DNA from: Candidatus Frackibacter sp. WG13 | Lineage (GTDB): Bacteria > Bacillota > Halanaerobiia > Halobacteroidales > Acetohalobiaceae | NCBI RefSeq assembly: GCF_900114655.1 | Contig: NZ_FOTT01000018.1 | Coordinates: 1-59,844 of the forward strand | Reading direction: 5' to 3' | DNA: 59,844 nucleotides | In this document: positions 54,411-59,844 of the stretch, piece after piece | Layout: each line of letters opens with the position of its first letter | Numbering within the stretch: the stretch's first letter is position 1 | Program-made: the position numbers and the translations under genes | The notes under the pieces: model-generated | Seen by the model: only the letters and a program-made list of their open reading frames with translations | Database searches by the model: none | What the model was told of the DNA's origin: nothing

Positions 54411-55024
54411 TGCAAAAGATAAAGAAGTGGTCTATATTTGTAATTGGCTTATTTATAGTTAGTATTGGGATTGTATTAACTATTAAAGCAGATTTAGGAG
54501 TATCTCCGTGGGATGTATTTCATATTGGTTTAACAAAATATTTTGATGTATTGACGGTAGGTAGGGCGAGTCAGTTAACTGGTTTAATAGTCATTACTCT
54601 TAGTTATATACTAGGACAGATCAAACCCAATATAGGTACTGTAATTAATATGCTTTTAGTTGGTTTTATGATTGATTTTGTAATGACAGTTATTCCTGAA
54701 CCAACAATTTTAGGTTATCGGTATATTTATTTAATAGCAGGAACGATTCTTTTTGGTTTAGGTGCCGGGATTTATATATCATCCCATTGTGGAACTGGAC
54801 CACGAGATAGTTTGATGATGGCTTTAGATAGAAAATTAGATATAAACATTCAATGGGTAAGAAGTGGAATGGAATTAGCAATTTTGATTCTAGGCTACTT
54901 TTTAGGAGGTCCAGTTGGAATCGGAACTGTCTGTATTGCGATAGGAATTGGACCAGTAGTTGGTTTTTCATTAGACTTAATGGAGAATCTCTCTAGAAAG
55001 TCAGCTATCCGGGCTAATTTATAA
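54410..55024 (+). CDS. YczE/YitT-type integral membrane protein
   Basis: A 204-aa membrane protein with about five helices. Conserved features include the N-terminal GIVLTIKADLGVSPWDVFHIGLT (outline of residues about 20-42) and the ISSHCGTGPRDSLMMALDRK block (about 122-141), which is diagnostic of the YczE family. Such proteins have been linked to lipopeptide production in Bacillus, but their activity is unknown. It starts within the yigZ stop (TAATG). Confidence 0.9.
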   Translation: MQKIKKWSIFVIGLFIVSIGIVLTIKADLGVSPWDVFHIGLTKYFDVLTVGRASQLTGLIVITLSYILGQIKPNIGTVINMLLVGFMIDFVMTVIPEPTILGYRYIYLIAGTILFGLGAGIYISSHCGTGPRDSLMMALDRKLDINIQWVRSGMELAILILGYFLGGPVGIGTVCIAIGIGPVVGFSLDLMENLSRKSAIRANL

Positions 55025-55081
55025 TGAAAATAAATTTTTTGAAAATAGTAAATAATATAGATGTAGTTTAACTAAATTAGA

Positions 55082-55120
55082 AGTTAATGCTTTATTGCAA
55101 ATAAAGCATTAACTTTTTTA
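55082..55120 (+). terminator. Rho-independent terminator
   Basis: AGTTAATGCTTTA (55082-55094) pairs perfectly with TAAAGCATTAACT (55102-55114), then TTTTT. It ends the MTHFS-rarA-yigZ-yczE unit. Confidence 0.93.
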
Positions 55121-55138
55121 TAATTTTATTTTAAGTTA

Positions 55139-55170
55139 TTGACAAACTATAATTCTTATGTTAATATTAT
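55139..55170 (+). promoter_or_regulatory. Promoter of the isc/mnmA operon
   Basis: TTGACA (55139-55144) is followed at 17 nt by TAATAT (55162-55167), overlapping TATTAT (55165-55170). This AT-rich region before the Rrf2 regulator is where autoregulation by an IscR-type protein would act. Confidence 0.65.
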
Positions 55171-55215
55171 GCTAGAAAACCAACAAAAATAGTCGGGATT
55201 AAAAGGAGGAATTAA

Positions 55216-55674
55216 ATGAAGCTATCTACTAAAGGGCGTTATGGGGTGCGAGCGATGTTTGATTTGGCTCTACATTATGGCGAAGGAACTACTCCATTGC
55301 GTAGTATAGCTGAAAGACAGAATATTTCTGAACATTACTTAGAACAGTTAATAGCTGTGCTTCGTAAATCAGGTTTAGTGAATAGTGTCCGTGGTGCTCA
55401 TGGTGGATACTTGTTAGCTAAGGAACCACCAGAGATTACTATTGGGGATATTATTAGAGCATTAGAAGGGCCTATTGCACCATCTGATTGTGTAGCTGAA
55501 GATGTAGAAAAGGATTGTGAAAATATAGAAGAGTGCATAACTCGTTTGATCTGGAAACAACTGCAAGAGAGTATTAATGAAGTTCTAGATTCAATTAGTT
55601 TAGAAGATTTGCGTCAAGAAGCTATTAATGCTAAACAGAAGGATGGACATCACGGTTATTTATACCATATTTAA
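55216..55674 (+). CDS. iscR: Rrf2/IscR-type transcriptional regulator
   Basis: A 152-aa winged-HTH regulator starting MKLSTKGRYGVRAMFDLALH. The recognition region is SEHYLEQLIAVLRKSGLV, with wing SVRGAHGGYLL. Three cysteines, Cys92, Cys101 and Cys107, sit in the cluster-ligand region. E. coli IscR uses Cys92, 98 and 104, so the spacing is altered but three thiols remain, favouring an Fe-S sensor over the cysteine-only CymR type. It precedes iscS and iscU and probably controls them. AAAGGAGGAATTAA precedes ATG 55216. Confidence 0.92.
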   Translation: MKLSTKGRYGVRAMFDLALHYGEGTTPLRSIAERQNISEHYLEQLIAVLRKSGLVNSVRGAHGGYLLAKEPPEITIGDIIRALEGPIAPSDCVAEDVEKDCENIEECITRLIWKQLQESINEVLDSISLEDLRQEAINAKQKDGHHGYLYHI

Positions 55675-55699
55675 AACTAATCAAGGGGGAATTGCAAAG

Positions 55700-56869
55700 A
55701 TGAAGCGGGTCTATTTAGATAATGCTGCTACAACTCCTACTGCATCTGAAGTTGTAGAGGCAATGGAACCATATTTCAATGAAAATTTCGGAAATCCTTC
55801 TAGTATCTATTCATTCGGTAGAGAAGCTAAGAATACTGTTGAGGATGCTAGAGAAAAGGTTGCTCAATTAATTGGAGCTGATGATGCAGCAGAGATTGTG
55901 TTTACTAGTGGAGGTACAGAAGCTGATAATTTAGCTATTAAAGGAGTAGCAATGAAGAACAAAGAACAAGGGAACCACATTATTACCTCAGCTGTAGAAC
56001 ACCATGCTGTACTACATACTTGTGAATATTTAGAGGAGTATCATGATTTTGAAGTAACATATCTACCAGTTGATGAAAATGGTTTAGTTAACCCAATTGA
56101 TGTAGCAGAAGCAATTACTGATGATACGATATTAATTAGTATTATGTTAGCAAATAATGAAGTAGGAAGTATTCAACCGATTGCAGAAATAGGACAAATT
56201 GCTCAGAAAAATGATATTTATTTTCATACTGATGCTGTTCAGGCAGTGGGCTCAATTCCTGTGGATGTCAATGAACTGAATGCGGACTTACTTGCTTTGT
56301 CAGGCCATAAATTTAATGGGCCAAAAGGCATAGGAGCACTTTATATCAGAAAGGGCACTCAACTTACTTCCTTTATGCATGGGGGTGCGCAAGAAAGGGG
56401 TAGGAGAGCTAGTACTGAAAATGTACCGGCTATTGTCGGTTTAGGTAAAGCAGCCGAGATAGCATTAGAAGAGTTAGATGAAAAGAGAGAAAAGATGATT
56501 AAGTTGCGGGATAAGTTAATTAACGGGATTAAAGCAGAGATTGATGAAGTAATTTTGAATGGACATCCAACTAAGCGTTTACCGAATAATGTTAACTTTA
56601 GTATTCGTTACATTGAGGGAGAATCATTATTACTTAATTTAGATTTAGAAGATATAGCCGCTTCAAGTGGTTCAGCTTGCACTTCAGGCTCATTAGACCC
56701 ATCCCATGTATTATTAGCTATGGGATTATCTCACGAAGTGGCACATGGGTCATTGCGCCTAAGTTTAGGTAAGTATAATACAGAAGAAGACGTTGATTAT
56801 GTCTTGGAGAAGTTACCAGCAATAGTTGATAAGTTAAGAGCTATGTCTCCAATCTATAATCAGAAGTAA
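55700..56869 (+). CDS. iscS: Cysteine desulfurase IscS/NifS
   Basis: This PLP enzyme strips sulfur from cysteine for Fe-S clusters and tRNA thiolation. It is 389 aa from ATG 55700, beginning MKRVYLDNAATTPTASEVVEA in outline. PLP Lys204 lies in SGHKFNGPKG, and the catalytic Cys327 in SSGSACTSGSLDPSH, a long flexible loop as in group I enzymes. GGGGGAATTGCAAAG precedes the start; the frame runs upstream into the regulator gene but without conserved sequence. It supplies the adjacent IscU and MnmA. Confidence 0.96.
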   Translation: MKRVYLDNAATTPTASEVVEAMEPYFNENFGNPSSIYSFGREAKNTVEDAREKVAQLIGADDAAEIVFTSGGTEADNLAIKGVAMKNKEQGNHIITSAVEHHAVLHTCEYLEEYHDFEVTYLPVDENGLVNPIDVAEAITDDTILISIMLANNEVGSIQPIAEIGQIAQKNDIYFHTDAVQAVGSIPVDVNELNADLLALSGHKFNGPKGIGALYIRKGTQLTSFMHGGAQERGRRASTENVPAIVGLGKAAEIALEELDEKREKMIKLRDKLINGIKAEIDEVILNGHPTKRLPNNVNFSIRYIEGESLLLNLDLEDIAASSGSACTSGSLDPSHVLLAMGLSHEVAHGSLRLSLGKYNTEEDVDYVLEKLPAIVDKLRAMSPIYNQK

Positions 56870-56918
56870 TAAGAATAATAAATTAATTGTGTGAAAGACT
56901 AAAGAGGAGTTGATAGAT

Positions 56919-57326
<408 letters not shown>

Positions 57327-57366
57327 AATTTATAGATAGTGTTGAAATAGAAAAGGTGATTTAAAG

Positions 57367-58452
57367 ATGGCAACACAAAAGAGAGTAGTAGTGGCAATGA
57401 GTGGTGGTGTAGATAGTTCTTTAACTGCTGCTTTGTTAAAAGATAGAGGATATGATGTAATAGGAATTACGATGCAGATATGGCCTTCAGATCAACCATC
57501 TCCAGATGATGGAGGTTGTTGTTCGTTATCGGCTGTAGAGGATGCTAGAAGAGTAGCATATAAATTAGATATTCCATTTTATGTAGTTAATTTTGAAGAT
57601 GTATTTGCTAATAAGGTAATTGACTACTTTGTTGATGAATATGCTAAAGCTAGAACACCTAATCCTTGTATTATGTGTAACCAAGAGATTAAATCAGAAG
57701 TTTTTTTAAAAAAAGCTTTAGAATTAGATGCAGATTATATGGCAACGGGTCATTATGCTCGAATAGAACATAATCCTGAGGGAAGGCATTTGATTAAAAA
57801 AGCACAAGATGAACATAAAGATCAAACTTATGCTTTATATGGAATGACTCAAAACCAATTAGCACATACTTTAATGCCCTTAGGAGATTTTAAGAAGACT
57901 AAAACCAGAGAGATGGCTAAAGAATTCAACTTAGATGTATATGATAAGCCTGATAGTCAAGAGATTTGTTTCATTCCAGATGATGATTATCAAGGGTATA
58001 TTAAAGAAAAGCATTCAGAAATAGCTAGCCCAGGGCCTATCCTTGATTTAGAAGGGAACAAATTAGGAGAGCATGAAGGACTTCCTTTCTATACTATAGG
58101 ACAGAGAAAAGGGTTGGGACTTGCTTATCATAAGCCATTATATGTAGTAGCTTTAGATTCAGAAAGGAATGCGGTTATTGTTGGTGATAATGAAGATGTA
58201 TTTGGTGATACACTAGTTGCTGATCAACTTAATTGGGTTTCTATTTCGCAGCTAAAGGAACCTATGGAAGTAGAAGCTAAAATTAGATATAATGTCACAC
58301 CATCACCAGCCACAATTTATCCACTGACTGATGGTAAAATTAAAGTTAAGTTTGTAGAGCAAGAACGAGCAATTACTCCTGGTCAAGCAGTAGTATTCTA
58401 TCAAGATGATATCTTAGTTGGTGGAGGAATAATAGAAAAGGAATTAAAATAA
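57367..58452 (+). CDS. mnmA: tRNA-specific 2-thiouridylase MnmA
   Basis: MnmA uses persulfide sulfur from IscS to make s2U34 in Lys, Glu and Gln tRNAs. It is 361 aa. The ATP-pyrophosphatase loop MSGGVDSSLTA (11-21), Cys101 and Cys104 in PNPCIMCN, and catalytic Cys201 in DSQEICFIP are all present. AAAGGTGATTTAAAG precedes ATG 57367. It ends the iscR-iscS-iscU-mnmA operon; a hairpin terminator follows. Confidence 0.97.
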   Translation: MATQKRVVVAMSGGVDSSLTAALLKDRGYDVIGITMQIWPSDQPSPDDGGCCSLSAVEDARRVAYKLDIPFYVVNFEDVFANKVIDYFVDEYAKARTPNPCIMCNQEIKSEVFLKKALELDADYMATGHYARIEHNPEGRHLIKKAQDEHKDQTYALYGMTQNQLAHTLMPLGDFKKTKTREMAKEFNLDVYDKPDSQEICFIPDDDYQGYIKEKHSEIASPGPILDLEGNKLGEHEGLPFYTIGQRKGLGLAYHKPLYVVALDSERNAVIVGDNEDVFGDTLVADQLNWVSISQLKEPMEVEAKIRYNVTPSPATIYPLTDGKIKVKFVEQERAITPGQAVVFYQDDILVGGGIIEKELK

Positions 58453-58477
58453 CATTATAGTTAATATATAGAATTCA

Positions 58478-58522
58478 AGTAAGTACTATGGGGAAGAGTA
58501 TTCCTCTAGTGCTTACTTTTTG
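58478..58522 (+). terminator. Terminator of the isc/mnmA operon
   Basis: AGTAAGTACTA (58478-58488) pairs with TAGTGCTTACT (58507-58517), with an inner GGGGAA/TTCCTC stem, followed by T residues. Confidence 0.88.
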
Positions 58523-58542
58523 TTTATATATAAGCATATTTT

Positions 58543-58573
58543 ATAACTAAATTTCAAGTATAATTAATCTATT
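58543..58573 (+). repeat. Dispersed ~30-bp intergenic repeat, copy 3
   Basis: AAATTTCAAGTATAATTAAT and flanks match 3758-3788 on the same strand with a few changes, and match the reverse strand of 47883-47911. It lies between operons, like the others. Confidence 0.65.
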
Positions 58574-58659
58574 CTTTAAATTTCATAATTTCATCATAAT
58601 TGTTTAATATAATATAATTGTCTTTTGTTCATAAAATGGTCAAAGTGAAAGATGTAACT

Positions 58660-58723
58660 TAAAGAAGGGTTTTAGGGGTGAGGGGTAGAATATTTTTAAT
58701 GATGAAAGAAAATACCTTCTTTA
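58660..58723 (+). other. Possible leader stem before the CcmH-like gene
   Basis: TAAAGAAGG (58660-58668; first T shared with the flank) is complementary to CCTTCTTTA (58715-58723), enclosing about 46 bases with two G-rich stretches (AGGGGTGAGGGG). The ribosome site of the next gene lies just downstream. It may be a leader structure; nothing identifies a known riboswitch. Confidence 0.4.
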
Positions 58724-58747
58724 GACTAAAGGAAGGGGGTGAATGAT

Positions 58748-59209
58748 TTGTCAAGAAGACAAAAGTGTTTAATATTATTAGTGTTAATTGTTTCTCTTTT
58801 TGTTATTAATGTTGTTGCAACAGCTACAACAGTTAGCGAGGTAGAGAAAGGGTTAATGTGTTATTGTGGGTGTAACATGACTTTATATAGTTGCGAATGT
58901 GCTGATGCAGCACAAATGCGTAGTGATATCCAAAAGATGATAGACCAAGGCATGACTAAAGATGAAATTATAAAGAACTATGTCAAGAAGTATGGGAACA
59001 CTATATTAGCTTCTCCTCCCAAAAAAGGCTTTGATTTAATTGCTTGGGTTATACCTGGAATTATCATATTAATTAGCGGTTTTTTAGTATGGATGTTCAT
59101 TAAAAAAGGAGTTTTATCATCTAAGTCCAAATCGAAAAAATCGTTAGACAATAGTGAAGTAGAAGAATATGATGAGCAGATTGAGGAAGAAATTAAAAAG
59201 TACTTATAA
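58748..59209 (+). CDS. CcmH/NrfF-like membrane-anchored thiol protein
   Basis: A 153-aa protein with an N-terminal hydrophobic segment (about 7-24, signal or anchor), a CcmH-type domain (about 28-92) and a second membrane helix (about 100-120), then a charged tail. CcmH proteins handle apocytochrome c thiols in haem attachment. Instead of the usual LRCxxC, this one has MCYCGC ... YSCECADA (Cys38, 40, 42, 49, 51); the following MRSDIQKMIDQGMTKDEI and ASPPKKGF are typical. No other cytochrome-maturation gene is present. TTG 58748 lies 9 bases after GGAAGGGGG; GTG 58739 abuts it. Confidence 0.8.
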   Translation: MSRRQKCLILLVLIVSLFVINVVATATTVSEVEKGLMCYCGCNMTLYSCECADAAQMRSDIQKMIDQGMTKDEIIKNYVKKYGNTILASPPKKGFDLIAWVIPGIIILISGFLVWMFIKKGVLSSKSKSKKSLDNSEVEEYDEQIEEEIKKYL

Positions 59210-59218
59210 CTACTTTAA

Positions 59219-59247
59219 AGAGTGACTAAAATAGTCACTCTTTTTTA
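59219..59247 (+). terminator. Terminator after the CcmH-like gene
   Basis: AGAGTGACTA (59219-59228) pairs perfectly with TAGTCACTCT (59232-59241), then TTTTT. Confidence 0.92.
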
Positions 59248-59327
59248 ATTCAGAGAATTTTAAATATAGATTAACATATACTAAAATAAATTTAACTAAA
59301 ATGATATTCTTTTGATTAAAATTCTTC

Positions 59328-59356
59328 TTGACATGTTTTAATAGTTTTGCTATACT
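59328..59356 (+). promoter_or_regulatory. rRNA-type tandem promoter P1
   Basis: TTGACA (59328-59333), 17 nt, TATACT (59351-59356), followed by GTTAAACGTCG. It is the first of four equally spaced consensus promoters that end in an rRNA-type leader. Confidence 0.88.
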
Positions 59357-59417
59357 GTTAAACGTCGTTTGAAGAAAGTCTGTGGCGATAAGGAAAGAAA
59401 AGTATTTAATTTTTCTC

Positions 59418-59446
59418 TTGACACTTTTCAAAGAATTTGTTACACT
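59418..59446 (+). promoter_or_regulatory. rRNA-type tandem promoter P2
   Basis: TTGACA (59418-59423), 17 nt, TACACT (59441-59446), followed by a TTGTCGCTTGA start region nearly identical to that of P3. Its -35 is 90 bases after that of P1. Confidence 0.88.
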
Positions 59447-59463
59447 ATTTCTTGTCGCTTGAG

Positions 59464-59496
59464 CAATTGACAGTTGACGATTGACTATTGACAATT
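59464..59496. repeat. TTGACAN heptad repeat inside the promoter array
   Basis: CAATTGACAGTTGACGATTG and the following ACTATTGACAATT repeat a TTGACA-like hexamer about every 7 bases, as in the tract at 3610-3675. It interrupts the initially transcribed region of P2 just after TTGTCGCTTGA. Confidence 0.75.
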
Positions 59497-59586
59497 TTAA
59501 AATCAAAAGATTAAAGATAGTTGTCAAAGGTTGTTGTTAATTATAAATTGTTAGCGTGAGCAAGAGAAAACATTTTAAAGTTTCTC

Positions 59587-59615
59587 TTGACAAGTTCCGA
59601 AAGTTTTGTTACACT
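59587..59615 (+). promoter_or_regulatory. rRNA-type tandem promoter P3
   Basis: TTGACA (59587-59592), 17 nt, TACACT (59610-59615). The flanks (TTTCTC before, TTGTCGCTTGA after) are shared with P2, so the two look like duplicates. TGTCGC (59622-59627) and GCGACA (59638-59643) form a hairpin at the transcript start. Confidence 0.9.
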
Positions 59616-59682
59616 GTTAATTGTCGCTTGAAGAAATGCGACAGATTATAACTTGTCTAGCAAAATTATTTTTAAAATTATC

Positions 59683-59711
59683 TTGACAAGTTTTGATGAG
59701 TGTGATAAAAT
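59683..59711 (+). promoter_or_regulatory. rRNA-type tandem promoter P4
   Basis: TTGACA (59683-59688), 17 nt, TAAAAT (59706-59711), followed by a start hairpin TGTCGC (59719-59724) / GTGACA (59731-59736). It is the promoter closest to the leader and 96 bases after P3. Confidence 0.88.
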
Positions 59712-59765
59712 TTTAAATGTCGCTGAAAAAGTGACAGCAAAATTTAAAATTCATTTTAACAAGTC

Positions 59766-59844
59766 AAATCATTAAATCTTCATTATATATTAATGATTTT
59801 GATTAACAAAAAAGTTGGTCTTTGAAAACTAAACATTGTCTGTA
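59766..59844 (+). promoter_or_regulatory. rRNA operon leader with boxA-like antitermination site
   Basis: An inverted repeat AAATCATTAA / TTAATGATTT (59766-59799) is followed by GGTCTTTGAAAACTAAACA (59817-59835). This closely resembles the boxA-containing leader found just before 16S rRNA in Bacillus and relatives. The 16S gene itself is not in the window, so an rRNA operon is strongly inferred, not seen. Confidence 0.8.

Noticed and set aside
58660-58723. G-rich leader as a known riboswitch
   Set aside because: No conserved core of a known class was recognised; only a simple closing stem is visible, so it was left as a possible leader structure.
59210-59527. 105-codon minus-strand frame encoding repeats like LSIVNRQLSI
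   Set aside because: The peptide is a translation of the TTGACA-heptad repeat and the tandem promoters. Such frames are a known artefact of this repeat type, and there is no ribosome site.

Overview
The window is about 60 kb of low-GC bacterial chromosome. Nearly every gene lies on the + strand, in tightly spaced operons with clear Shine-Dalgarno sites, TTGACA-N17-TATAAT type promoters and rho-independent terminators. Gene content and order (ruvAB-queA-tgt-yajC, secDF-recJ-apt-relA-dtd-hemZ-hisS-aspS, dnaG-rpoD, iscR-iscS-iscU-mnmA) are those of an anaerobic Firmicute. The paired PPDK regulatory proteins, the many acidic proteins and the BofC- and SpoIIE-like genes fit the Halanaerobiales (Halobacteroidaceae type). 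That placement is inference; no rRNA gene lies in the window to confirm it.

Layout. 1-3604: glycine T-box riboswitch and glyQS. 3605-10280: a repeat-rich spacer, then a gluconeogenesis/PEP module: PPDK regulatory protein, a CcpN-type regulator (probably starting at ATT), a second PPDK regulatory protein, glpX and ppdK. 10378-15640: flavoprotein, dgt, a YaiI/YqxD protein, dnaG and rpoD. 15789-15954: two tRNA genes. 16164-18992: trmK, a Nif3-family gene and two zinc-ribbon genes. 19138-19500: RNase P RNA. 19631-23806: an orphan nucleotidyltransferase-like gene, pheA, yebC and bofC. 23939-32999: ruvAB, queA, tgt, yajC, lepB, a SpoIIE-like phosphatase / P-loop / HD cluster and secDF. 33200-34757: an IS605-type tnpB element with a second, orphan right-end-like hairpin upstream. 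34855-51053: phasin-like gene, DUF456, UbiB kinase, a RecJ-HIRAN-RecQ-like fusion, apt, relA, dtd, metallo-hydrolase, hemZ, SurA/TPR protein, hisS and aspS. 51055-55024: small minus-strand membrane gene, 6S RNA, 5-formyl-THF cyclo-ligase, rarA, yigZ and yczE. 55216-58452: iscR-type regulator, iscS, iscU and mnmA, an Fe-S assembly and tRNA thiolation operon. 58748-59209: a lone CcmH-like gene. 59328-59844: four tandem strong promoters and a boxA-like leader. These are best read as the control region of an rRNA operon whose 16S gene would begin just beyond the window.

Most of the window is conserved housekeeping. The parts most worth a second look are: the 1210-residue RecJ-HIRAN-helicase fusion; the duplicated PPDK regulators flanking a CcpN-like gene with an ATT start; the rrn promoter array that looks interrupted by a TTGACA-heptad repeat; the TnpB with no glutamate at the usual RuvC-II site and the orphan omega-RNA-like hairpin; the orphan NTase-like protein beside rnpB; and a dispersed intergenic repeat family of about 30 bp.
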